From assembly GCA_003978805.1 (NCBI GenBank), contig QNYI01000124.1:1-6201 (forward strand): a stretch of DNA of 6,201 nt, read 5' to 3'. The notes beneath the pieces are model-generated. The model searched no databases. It had not been told where the DNA came from and saw only the letters and a list, made by a program, of their open reading frames with translations. A program made the translations under genes and the position numbers. This document shows positions 1 through 6,137 of the stretch, piece by piece (the first letter of the stretch is position 1; every line of letters begins with the position of its first letter). This DNA is from Desulfurobacterium sp. (lineage in GTDB: Bacteria; Aquificota; Aquificia; Desulfurobacteriales; Desulfurobacteriaceae).

Positions 1-224
1 TCATTACACGGCTCTCCGTCCAAAAGGTTCTCACAGTTTAAGGCCTTTGCCACAATCCTTGCCGTTGTCGTTTTACCTACTCCCCTTGGGCCGGCAAAGA
101 TGTAGGCGTGGGAGACTCTTCCAGTCCTTATAGCGTTCCTTAACGTTTCTGTTATGAACTCCTGACCAGTAACTTCAGAGAACTTAGTCGGCCTGTACTT
201 CCGCGGTATTGCTACGTAAGCCAT
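1..224 (-). CDS. dnaX: DNA polymerase III subunit gamma/tau, N-terminal part (runs off the left edge)
   Basis: The reverse strand reads from an ATG at 224 down to base 1 with no stop, giving 74 codons plus two bases of a longer gene. The product starts [18 protein letters not shown], the classic DnaX opening. It then has [16 protein letters not shown] (about residues 38-53), which contains the Walker A loop GPRGVGKT of the clamp-loader AAA+ ATPase, followed by [11 protein letters not shown]. In the family the protein loads the beta sliding clamp and organises the replisome in the cytoplasm. The zinc-binding cysteines have just begun (C64, C73); the rest lies outside the window. The start is supported by AAAGGAGAGGG immediately upstream on the minus strand. 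The gene is divergent from the glutamate synthase operon, and nothing suggests a functional link. Identification is very secure; only completeness is unknown. Confidence 0.96.
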   Translation of the reverse strand, partial: MAYVAIPRKYRPTKFSEVTGQEFITETLRNAIRTGRVSHAYIFAGPRGVGKTTTARIVAKALNCENLLDGEPCN

Positions 225-252
225 CCCTCTCCTTTAAGCGATTTTGCCTGAA

Positions 253-258
253 ATTATA
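253..258 (-). promoter_or_regulatory. Candidate -10 box for dnaX
   Basis: The minus strand carries a perfect TATAAT at 258 to 253, about 28 bases before the dnaX ATG. It would give a start near 246 and a leader of about 22 bases containing the ribosome binding site. No good -35 hexamer lies 16-18 bases upstream (the sequence there is A-rich, AAAAGT-like), so the call rests on the -10 match and its position. Confidence 0.45.
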
Positions 259-265
259 GTAAAAT
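255..265 (+). promoter_or_regulatory. Candidate -10 region for the glutamate synthase operon
   Basis: Two overlapping -10-like hexamers lie here on the plus strand: TATAGT at 255-260 and TAAAAT at 260-265. Either would start transcription roughly 20-30 bases before the first gene's ATG at 295. A -35 element is weak at best (TTTAAG at 233-238, 16 bases before TATAGT). The region overlaps the dnaX -10 on the other strand. Some promoter must lie in this 70-base gap because the flanking genes diverge; which hexamer is used is inference. Confidence 0.35.
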
Positions 266-274
266 AGCTTCTAC
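259..274. promoter_or_regulatory. Imperfect 16-bp palindrome, possible operator
   Basis: GTAAAATAGCTTCTAC has arms GTAaAA and TTcTAC around a 4-base centre, with 10 of 12 arm bases symmetric. It lies just downstream of, and overlaps, the candidate -10 boxes of the operon, where a repressor or activator of a nitrogen-regulated operon could bind. The regulator is unknown. The spacing does not fit NtcA (GTA-N8-TAC). A palindrome this short can arise by chance in AT-rich DNA. Confidence 0.2.
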
Positions 275-294
275 CACTTTTGGGGGTATAGACC

Positions 295-1812
295 ATGCTC
301 TTCAAAAAACCGCAGGTTGCCTTTTACCCTTTTATGGTCTTAAGAGACGACTACAAGTGCGTTCGCTGTAAATCCTGCGTAGACCAGTGCTCCTTTAACG
401 CTACCTACTACGACGAAGACCTTGACGCAATATTAAACCACCACGAGAACTGTGTAAACTGCAAGAGGTGCGAAGCCTTCTGCCCCACCGACGCCATTAA
501 AGTAGTTAAAAACCCCTCTACCTTCCACCCGGACGCAAACTGGACTGCTGAAGCAATAAGAGACATTCACACCCAGATGCTTACAGGAGCGGTAATCTTA
601 ACATCTACAGGGAACGACAAGCCAATAAGGAACTACTTTGACCACCTCCTACTTGATGCCTGTCAGGTTACCAACCCTCCCATTGACCCCTTAAGGGAAC
701 CTATGGAGTTAAAAACCTTCATAGGTAGAAAGAGGGACGACATCCAGTTTGACGAGGACGGTATCAACATAAAGACAAAAATAGGGAAACAGTTAGAGCT
801 TGAAATTCCCGTTATCTTCTCTGCAATGTCCTACGGTTCCATCAACCTTAACCTCCAGAAGGCAATGGCAAGAGCTGCCAAAGAGTTCGGAACTCTCTGG
901 AACACAGGAGAGGGTGGGTTACACAAGTCCTTAAAGGAGTTTAAGGACTGCACAATCGTTCAAGTGGCCTCTGGAAGGTTCGGCGTTGACCTTGACTACC
1001 TTGAAACATCCGCTGCAATTGAGATAAAAATCGGTCAAGGTGCAAAGCCGGGAATCGGTGGACACCTCCCCGGCGAAAAGGTAAACGAGGGAATCGCAGA
1101 AACCCGTATGATTCCCGTCGGCTCAGACGCTATTTCACCTGCTCCCCACCACGACATTTACTCAATTGAAGACCTGAGACAGCTCATCTACGCCCTCAAA
1201 GAAGCCACAAACTACGAAAAGCCCGTCTTCGTAAAGATTGCAGCCGTTCACAACGTTGCAGCAATTGCCTGCGGTATCGCCCACGCAGGTGCAGACGCCA
1301 TCGCTATTGACGGCGTAAGGGGTGGAACGGGAGCTACTCCCAAGTCCCTAAGAGACCACGTCGGAATTCCTATAGAGCTTGCAATAGCAGCCGTTGACGA
1401 TAGGCTCAGAAAGGAAGGCCTAAGGAACGAGGTTTCACTAATAGCGGCCGGAGGTTTCAGGAGTGCCGTTGACGTCTTAAAGGCGATAGCTCTCGGAGCA
1501 GACGCCGTTTACATAGGGACGGTTGCTAAGATTGCCGCAGGTTGTACCCAGTGTCAGCAGTGTCACACCGGAAGGTGCGCTTGGGGTATAACCACCAACG
1601 ACCCGAAACTTGCCAAGAGGTTAAATCCCGATATCGTTGCTGAAAACCTCTACAACCTCCTCAGGGCTTGGGCACACGATATTAAGGAGCTCCTCGGAGC
1701 AATGGGTATAAACGCCATAGAGAGCATTAAGGGCAACAGGCTAAGGCTTAGGAGCTGGGGACTTACAGAACAGGAAAACAAAATCCTCGGCGTTCTACCT
1801 GCCGGAATGTAG
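295..1812 (+). CDS. gltB: Glutamate synthase, FMN-binding synthase subunit with fused N-terminal 2x[4Fe-4S] ferredoxin domain (split, archaeal-type)
   Basis: This 505-residue protein is the catalytic synthase part of GOGAT: it reduces the imine formed from 2-oxoglutarate and ammonia to glutamate on FMN. The N-terminus (residues 20-70) is a ferredoxin with two [4Fe-4S] motifs, C22-x2-C25-x2-C28-x3-C32 and C53-x2-C56-x2-C59-x3-C63-P. The FMN (beta/alpha)8 domain follows from about residue 85. Family signatures seen are SAMSYGSIN (176-184), GAKPGIGGHLPGEKV (249-263), DGVRGGTGATP (339-349) and AAGGFRSAVDV (384-394). The Fe-S loop C417-x5-C423-HTGR-C428 matches the GOGAT [3Fe-4S] spacing but has an extra Cys at 420. 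The protein lacks the amidotransferase and GXGXG domains of the usual ~1500-residue GltB; both are encoded downstream in the same operon. The start has only a modest Shine-Dalgarno (GGGGG at 282-286). It is cytoplasmic, with no signal peptide or membrane segment. Confidence 0.93.
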   Translation: MLFKKPQVAFYPFMVLRDDYKCVRCKSCVDQCSFNATYYDEDLDAILNHHENCVNCKRCEAFCPTDAIKVVKNPSTFHPDANWTAEAIRDIHTQMLTGAVILTSTGNDKPIRNYFDHLLLDACQVTNPPIDPLREPMELKTFIGRKRDDIQFDEDGINIKTKIGKQLELEIPVIFSAMSYGSINLNLQKAMARAAKEFGTLWNTGEGGLHKSLKEFKDCTIVQVASGRFGVDLDYLETSAAIEIKIGQGAKPGIGGHLPGEKVNEGIAETRMIPVGSDAISPAPHHDIYSIEDLRQLIYALKEATNYEKPVFVKIAAVHNVAAIACGIAHAGADAIAIDGVRGGTGATPKSLRDHVGIPIELAIAAVDDRLRKEGLRNEVSLIAAGGFRSAVDVLKAIALGADAVYIGTVAKIAAGCTQCQQCHTGRCAWGITTNDPKLAKRLNPDIVAENLYNLLRAWAHDIKELLGAMGINAIESIKGNRLRLRSWGLTEQENKILGVLPAGM

Positions 1813-1815
1813 GAG
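1811..1815 (+). promoter_or_regulatory. Ribosome binding site deciding the start at 1824
   Basis: AGGAG overlaps the stop codon of the preceding gene and lies 8 bases before the ATG at 1824. An in-frame GTG at 1818 is closer to this motif (two bases) and is therefore less likely. A further ATG at 1839 has a poorer site. Confidence 0.55.
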
Positions 1816-1823
1816 AGGTGGAA

Positions 1824-2267
1824 ATGGAGAGAAAGCTAATGAAGGTATACCCGATAGAGGAAAACTGTATCTCCTGCCGTTACTGTGAAGTGGCCTGCAC
1901 GATGGTTCACAGTGAGTCTCAGGATCCCGTAAAGGCCTACAAGCTTGAAGGTCTAAAGCCAAGACCCACCGTAGAGGTTAAAGGCGCTGTCTCTATTTCG
2001 GTAATGTGTCGCCACTGCAAACACCCTTTTTGCTTTGACGCCTGCATCTCCGGCGCAATAACGGTTGACGAGAACGGTAAAGTAAACTTAGACGAGGATA
2101 GATGTGTAGGGTGCTGGAACTGCGTCCTCGTGTGTCCTTTCGGTGCAGCTCACCCCTTTGTTGAAAGGAAGCACTCCTTTAAGTGCGACCTCTGTGAGGA
2201 AAGGGGTTTTCCCGCTTGCGTTGAAGCCTGTCCAAATAGAGCTCTCATTTATGATTTTGAGCGTTAA
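1824..2267 (+). CDS. 4Fe-4S electron-transfer subunit (HycB/DmsB-like polyferredoxin) of the glutamate synthase
   Basis: This 147-residue protein has sixteen cysteines in four ferredoxin-type motifs, counted from the ATG at 1824: C15-x2-C18-x2-C21-x3-C25; C62-x2-C65-x4-C70-x3-C74; C94-x2-C97-x2-C100-x3-C104-P; C121-x2-C124-x7-C132-x3-C136-P. This is the layout of the DmsB/HycB/CooF class, small proteins that relay electrons between redox subunits through four [4Fe-4S] clusters. There is no twin-arginine signal or membrane anchor, so it should act in the cytoplasm. Placed 11 bases after the FMN subunit and in an operon with an FAD/NADH oxidoreductase, it most likely carries electrons from FAD to the ferredoxin domain of the synthase. 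That role is inferred from context, since such proteins serve many enzymes. ATG 1824 is preferred over GTG 1818 because of the AGGAG spacing. Confidence 0.88.
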   Translation: MERKLMKVYPIEENCISCRYCEVACTMVHSESQDPVKAYKLEGLKPRPTVEVKGAVSISVMCRHCKHPFCFDACISGAITVDENGKVNLDEDRCVGCWNCVLVCPFGAAHPFVERKHSFKCDLCEERGFPACVEACPNRALIYDFER

Positions 2268-2276
2268 ACTGCTTTG

Positions 2277-2283
2277 AAGGGAG
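2277..2283 (+). promoter_or_regulatory. Ribosome binding site deciding the start at 2289
   Basis: AAGGGAG lies five bases before the ATG at 2289. An in-frame TTG at 2274 would place this site inside the coding sequence and has no comparable site of its own, so the ATG is the better start. Confidence 0.65.
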
Positions 2284-2288
2284 CAACG

Positions 2289-2534
2289 ATGTTAAACGTA
2301 AAGGAATGTAGAGATGAAATAAAGGCAGAACTACAGAACAGGTACTTACAAGTAACTTCTGAACTTAGGAATCTCTTCAAGAAATACGGTGTAAATTCGT
2401 TTGAAGAATTAAAAGCCCGCTTTAATGAAGTTCCCGAAGAGGAAGGCCTTGACGACTACTTCATTGCCCATAATCTTGAAGCCTTGAGGAGAAAGCTACA
2501 ACAGCTTCTTTCTGTTCTGGAGGAAGATAAGTGA
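2289..2534 (+). CDS. Small charged helical protein, probable antitoxin partner of the downstream TumE-like toxin
   Basis: The product is 81 residues from the ATG at 2289. It is rich in Glu, Lys, Arg and Leu and reads as almost wholly helical: an N-terminal helix (about 4-32), a short turn with KKYGVNSFEEL (31-41), an acidic stretch (48-56, with EVPEEEGLDD), and a C-terminal amphipathic helix with leucines and arginines (62-79) that could form a coiled coil. There is no helix-turn-helix, Cys cluster, signal or membrane segment. From memory of the family, small proteins with a 'YG-x-SFEEL' turn and an acidic then helical tail often precede TumE/DUF6516 toxin genes, which is the main reason for calling it an antitoxin. 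The GTG of the next gene overlaps its stop (GTGA), typical of antitoxin-toxin pairs. GC is about 39%, below that of the flanking operon genes. It could instead be an uncharacterised accessory protein. Confidence 0.6.
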   Translation: MLNVKECRDEIKAELQNRYLQVTSELRNLFKKYGVNSFEELKARFNEVPEEEGLDDYFIAHNLEALRRKLQQLLSVLEEDK

Positions 2535-2920
2535 GTAATAAGCTCTTAGAAGCTCAAAAATTGGTATTGAAGATTTTGAATGATTTTATAGAAGATATTC
2601 AGTTTTTAAACGGAGGAACTAAACTAAGAGCCTCCTTAAAAGCAGGGAAAAACACTGGAATTTTAGACATCTACATTAACCCCTTAGAAGAGAACTCTTT
2701 TTCTTTTCGTTTCCAAGAAACTAACGGAAAACTATTCAGACTTGACACCTACCCCGGAGAAAGGAAAGCTAAAAAGCTTTCTACTTACCCCATTCACTTT
2801 CACAACGGTTCTCAATCAAATGTTGAAGAACCTCCATTCAAAGTGGAGAATAACACCATCCAAAATTTGGAGAATTTCCTAAACTTTATACTGCGTTTAC
2901 TTCTGGGGGAAATGTTATGA
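2531..2920 (+). CDS. TumE-family (DUF6516-like) toxin candidate
   Basis: The 129-residue product begins at GTG 2531, preceded by GGAGG (2519-2523, seven bases away) and overlapping the previous stop. A helix (1-25) leads into a compact beta-rich core: TGILDIYI (42-49), FSFRFQ (57-62), GKLFRLDTYPG (66-76), a basic stretch RKAKK, then STYPIHFHNG (84-93) with H89 and H91, and a C-terminal amphipathic helix (108-125). The order 'Y/F-S-x-x-x-Q, G-x-L-x-R-x-D, T-x-P-x-H-x-H, ... L-x-x-F-L-x-F-I' is the pattern I associate with TumE-family toxins, small proteins found as the second gene of two-gene toxin-antitoxin modules. Their activity is not established here; an RNA-directed role is a guess. GC is about 35% by hand count, the lowest of any gene in the window. 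ATGA couples it to the next gene. The family call is from remembered pattern, not a search. Confidence 0.62.
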   Translation: MSNKLLEAQKLVLKILNDFIEDIQFLNGGTKLRASLKAGKNTGILDIYINPLEENSFSFRFQETNGKLFRLDTYPGERKAKKLSTYPIHFHNGSQSNVEEPPFKVENNTIQNLENFLNFILRLLLGEML

Positions 2921-4206
2921 GATACGTCATAGTTGGTAACAGCGCAGCAGCGGTAGGCTGCATAACGGGAATCAGGAAAGTTGACAAAGAGAACGAAATT
3001 GTCGTTATCTCCTACGAAGATAAGTGCTACTCCAAGCCTATGATTGCTGACGTTCTTGTTGACTTCCCGGAAGAAAAGCTCCTATACAGGGACAAGAAAT
3101 TCTTTGAAGAAAATGGAGTAACCCAGATACTCGGCCACAGGGCTATCAGTGTAAACCCTGAGTCAAAGGTGGTCGTCCTTGATTCAGGGGAGCTCGTTCC
3201 CTACGACAAGCTTCTGATTTCAACGGGAGCTCTCCCCTTTGTTCCGCCAATTGAGGGAAGCGATAAAAAGGGAGTGTTTACATTTACGGAGCTCGGTTCA
3301 GCAAAAGCCTTTAAGGAATACATAAAGGAAAACGGAGTAGAGGAAGTCGTCGTAATAGGTTCAGGATTTATTGGCCTTGAGGTAGCTTACTTCTTAAGGG
3401 AGATAGGAATAAACGTAACGGTTGTGGAGCTCCTTGACAGGGTTCTCGGTAAAGCCCTTGACAGGAGAGGCTCTGAAATCGTTGAAAAAATGCTGAGGGA
3501 CAAAGGCGTTAACTTCGTATTCAACAACACGGTTGAAAGAATTGAAGGCGACGAAAAAGTTACAAGCGTAACCCTTAAAAGCGGTGAAGTGCTGAGGGCT
3601 GACGCCGTTGTTGTAGCCATTGGCGTAAGGCCAAATACCGACCTTGCAAAAACGGCAGGTATTGAAGTCAACAGGGGCATAGTCACAGACAACCACATGG
3701 CAACAAACGTAAAAGACATCTACGCTGCCGGTGACTGTATAGAGTGCCTTGACATAACAGACGGACAGAGGAAACCCCTTCCGCTCTTCCCTCTCGCCTT
3801 TGAGCAAGGGTTTGTTGCCGGTCTAAACATGGCCGGTAAAGAGGTTGAATACCTCGGAGGACTTCCCCTTAACTCTCTAAAGTTCCTTGAAAAGCCCGTC
3901 CTAAACGCAGGAATCGTTGAACCTCCTGACAACTCTTACGAGGTTATCGTAAACGACCGGTTTGAAAAGAAGGGTTACTACAGAAAGGCGATAATCAAGG
4001 ATAACAGGCTTGTCGGATTCGTAGCTATAGGTGAAATAGACAGGGTGGGAATCCTTACAAACCTCATAAGGCAGAAAATAGACGTGTCTAACATAAAAGA
4101 GAGGCTCGTCTCCTTAGACTTTGGACTTGTTGACTTACCCGAAAGCTGGAGGAAGGAGAAACTCGTAGAGGACAAAACGGCTTACAAAGACTGGAGGGCT
4201 GTGTAA
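2917..4206 (+). CDS. FAD-dependent NADH oxidoreductase, electron-input subunit of the glutamate synthase
   Basis: The 429-residue protein has the two-dinucleotide-binding-domain fold of NirB/NADH-oxidase-like flavoproteins. It shows an N-terminal FAD motif VIVGNSAAAVG (4-14), STGALP (102-107), a second Rossmann motif VVVIGSGFIGLEVA (144-157) followed by E171 at the end of the second strand, which favours NADH over NADPH, and the FAD-pyrophosphate motif DIYAAGDC (267-274). The redox-active CxxxxC of disulfide reductases is absent; a lone C37 sits in YEDKCYSKPM. C274 and C277 form a CxxC just after the FAD motif. A C-terminal domain (about 320-429) follows. It is not GltD, whose fused ferredoxin is lacking; here the Fe-S subunit is encoded separately upstream. 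In this operon it should oxidise NADH and pass electrons to the polyferredoxin. ATG 2917 overlaps the toxin stop (ATGA), with GGGGGA six bases upstream. Confidence 0.87.
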   Translation: MRYVIVGNSAAAVGCITGIRKVDKENEIVVISYEDKCYSKPMIADVLVDFPEEKLLYRDKKFFEENGVTQILGHRAISVNPESKVVVLDSGELVPYDKLLISTGALPFVPPIEGSDKKGVFTFTELGSAKAFKEYIKENGVEEVVVIGSGFIGLEVAYFLREIGINVTVVELLDRVLGKALDRRGSEIVEKMLRDKGVNFVFNNTVERIEGDEKVTSVTLKSGEVLRADAVVVAIGVRPNTDLAKTAGIEVNRGIVTDNHMATNVKDIYAAGDCIECLDITDGQRKPLPLFPLAFEQGFVAGLNMAGKEVEYLGGLPLNSLKFLEKPVLNAGIVEPPDNSYEVIVNDRFEKKGYYRKAIIKDNRLVGFVAIGEIDRVGILTNLIRQKIDVSNIKERLVSLDFGLVDLPESWRKEKLVEDKTAYKDWRAV

Positions 4207-5324
4207 TGGCTTGCTACAGCGAAATGTCCGGTTGTGGCCTTGCCGGAATTGTAAACAGGGACGGCAGGAAAATTTCCGGAAAGTTCATATACGATTCAAT
4301 CACGTCCATGAAAGAGCGTGGAAACGGTATGGGAGCCGGGTATGCCGCCTACGGTATATACCCGGAGATGGCCGAGTACTACGCCTTTCACGTAATGCTT
4401 GACGATATAAACTGCGAATCGGAAGTAAACGCAGTGCTTAACAAGTTCTTCAAAATCGTAAAGAGCGAGATAATACCCACCAAAAGCGTCCCTTCCCTTT
4501 ATAAAAAGACAAAACCGCCGGTATTTTACAGGTACTTCGTTGAACCGAAAGAAGAGGCCAAACTCCCTATGGAAACAGAAGAAGACCTCGTTGTTAGGGC
4601 AGTTATGACGATAAACGACGGTGTAAAAGGAGCATACGTCATCTCAAGCGGGAAAAACATGGGAGCTTTTAAGGGAGTTGGCCACCCGGATGAGATAGGA
4701 GATTTCTTTGAAATAAAAGAGTACGAAGGTTACATCTGGCTTGCCCATACCAGATTCCCGACAAACACCCCCGGATGGTGGGGTGGAGCTCACCCCTTCA
4801 CCCTCCTTGACTGGGCAATCGTCCACAACGGGGAGATAACCTCTTACGGAACGAACAAACGCTACGTTGAGATGTTTGGCTATAAGTGTACCCTACTAAC
4901 CGACACAGAGGTTGCTGCCTACATATTTGACCTCCTCTTCAGGAAGCACAAACTCCCTATAAAGGCAGTATTTGCAGCAATGGCAGCTCCTTTCTGGAAG
5001 GACATTGAACACTACAAGGAACGCGGAGAGGAAGAGCTCTACGAAATGGCAAAGATGATAAGGATGATTTACGCCCCTGCCATGCTGAACGGTCCCTTTG
5101 CTATGCTCTTTGCTTTTAAAGACGGGGTAATCGGATTCAACGATAGAATCAAGCTAAGGCCGTTTGTCGCAGCAGTTAACGGCGACACAGTTTATATGGC
5201 AAGTGAAGAGTCTGCGATAAGGGTAATTTGTCCTGAACCTGAAAAGGTATGGATGCCAAAAGCCGGAGAACCCGTTATAGCCCTCCTCAAAAAGTGTGAA
5301 GACAACGTATGCTACCCAGTATAA
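4206..5324 (+). CDS. Glutamate synthase, glutamine amidotransferase (class II, Ntn-type) subunit
   Basis: This 372-residue protein matches the amidotransferase domain of GOGAT as a separate subunit; it hydrolyses glutamine to glutamate and supplies ammonia to the synthase subunit. Class II features seen are GCGLAGIVNRDG (9-20) with the probable nucleophile C10, AHTRFPTNTPGWWGGAHPF (180-198), equivalent to the AHSRFSTNT region of GltB, VHNGEI (206-211) with the oxyanion-type N208-G209, and LTDTE (231-235). A central insertion (about 70-170) matches the larger size of GltS-type rather than minimal amidotransferase domains. Odd: nine residues precede C10, and no start codon directly precedes it, so maturation by cleavage is implied; C3 is another possible but less likely N-terminal Cys. 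The start overlaps the previous stop by one base (TAATG), with GGAGG at 4193-4197. The protein is cytoplasmic. Confidence 0.9.
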   Translation: MACYSEMSGCGLAGIVNRDGRKISGKFIYDSITSMKERGNGMGAGYAAYGIYPEMAEYYAFHVMLDDINCESEVNAVLNKFFKIVKSEIIPTKSVPSLYKKTKPPVFYRYFVEPKEEAKLPMETEEDLVVRAVMTINDGVKGAYVISSGKNMGAFKGVGHPDEIGDFFEIKEYEGYIWLAHTRFPTNTPGWWGGAHPFTLLDWAIVHNGEITSYGTNKRYVEMFGYKCTLLTDTEVAAYIFDLLFRKHKLPIKAVFAAMAAPFWKDIEHYKERGEEELYEMAKMIRMIYAPAMLNGPFAMLFAFKDGVIGFNDRIKLRPFVAAVNGDTVYMASEESAIRVICPEPEKVWMPKAGEPVIALLKKCEDNVCYPV

Positions 5325-5342
5325 AAGAGAGGGAGTCAAGAG

Positions 5343-6137
5343 ATGGAAGTAAGGCAGATTGCAGAAAAAGTTTACGAAATAACCTGCGGAACGACCCACT
5401 ACCGAATTGTCAACCAAACAGTAAAGGAACTCGTTGCAGAAGGCGCTGAAAGAATCGTTCTAAAAGAAGTCTACGGACAGAGGTACATAGGAACTGGCAT
5501 AAGAGGAAACGTAAAGATAGAAATTCACGGAACTGCAGGCAACGACCTCGGTATCTTCCTCTACGGGCCTGAGATAGAGGTCTTTGGGAACGCTCAGGAC
5601 GGAGTTGGCAACACGATGATGGCCGGAAAAATCATCGTCAGGGGACACGCCGGCGATGTGTGCGGATACGGAATGAGGGGAGGGAAAGTCTACATAGAAG
5701 GGGACGTAGGTTACAGGGTTGGCATTCACATGAAAGGTTACAAGAACCTTATTCCGACCTTCATAGTAGGAGGGAAAGCCGGTAACTTCTTTGGCGAGTA
5801 CATGGCAGGAGGAAGGCTAATCCTCTTAGGACTCAACAGAAAGCCGGGAGAGGACATAGTTGGCGACTACTGTGCTACAGGAATGCACGGCGGTGTTATG
5901 TACGTAAGGGGAGAAGTGCCTGAAAGGTACTTAGGGAAGGAAGTTAAAGTTTTTGAGACCGACGAAGAGGACATGAAAATCCTAAAAGAAGAGCTAAAGG
6001 GATTCTGCGAGGCCTTCAAAATATCCCTTGATGAAATACTTTCAGAACCCTTTACTAAGATAGTTCCCGTTAGTGCAAGACCTTACGGAAGGATGTACGC
6101 CCACCGCTGGGGCATTGCAAGCGGATTGATTAAGTGA
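5343..6137 (+). CDS. Glutamate synthase, GXGXG (alpha/beta-helix) subunit
   Basis: The 264-residue protein is the C-terminal GXGXG domain of GltB encoded on its own. Residues about 48-165 are short glycine-spaced repeats, e.g. GNDLGIFLYG, GNTMMAGKIIVRG, GYGMRGGKVYIEG and GEYMAGGRLILLG, that fold as a right-handed beta-helix. In whole GltB this domain holds the amidotransferase and synthase domains in their relative positions; it has no catalytic residues of its own. The same fold occurs in formylmethanofuran dehydrogenase subunit C, but the operon makes the GOGAT role far more likely. GATGMHGG-like glycines near 178-184 and a C-terminal helical tail (200-240) complete it, ending in a basic segment PYGRMYAHRWG. 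The start at 5343 has GGGAG at 5331-5335, seven bases away, and the gene follows the amidotransferase by 18 bases. It is the last gene of the operon. Confidence 0.9.
   Translation: MEVRQIAEKVYEITCGTTHYRIVNQTVKELVAEGAERIVLKEVYGQRYIGTGIRGNVKIEIHGTAGNDLGIFLYGPEIEVFGNAQDGVGNTMMAGKIIVRGHAGDVCGYGMRGGKVYIEGDVGYRVGIHMKGYKNLIPTFIVGGKAGNFFGEYMAGGRLILLGLNRKPGEDIVGDYCATGMHGGVMYVRGEVPERYLGKEVKVFETDEEDMKILKEELKGFCEAFKISLDEILSEPFTKIVPVSARPYGRMYAHRWGIASGLIK

Noticed and set aside
259..274. NtcA-like nitrogen regulator site (GTA...TAC)
   Set aside because: Spacing is N10 rather than N8, and NtcA is a cyanobacterial regulator; only a generic palindrome is supported.
225..294. Sigma-54 promoter, which would suit a nitrogen-assimilation operon
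   Set aside because: No GG-N10-GC core with flanking TGGCAC/TTGC-like bases was found on either strand of the gap.
2263..2297. Direct repeat GTTAAAC at 2263-2269 and 2291-2297 near the left edge of the small-gene pair, considered as an insertion scar
   Set aside because: Both copies lie on the same side of the pair and there is no matching copy at the right junction near 2917, so it is not a target-site duplication.
3387..3932. Several long open frames on the minus strand opposite the FAD oxidoreductase gene
   Set aside because: They lack ribosome binding sites, give low-complexity Ser/Thr/Phe-rich proteins, and lie wholly within a well-supported plus-strand gene; they are mirror frames of its codon bias.
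5154..5729. Minus-strand open frames across the amidotransferase end and the GXGXG gene
   Set aside because: No plausible start signals or recognisable domains; they span the antisense of two clear genes.
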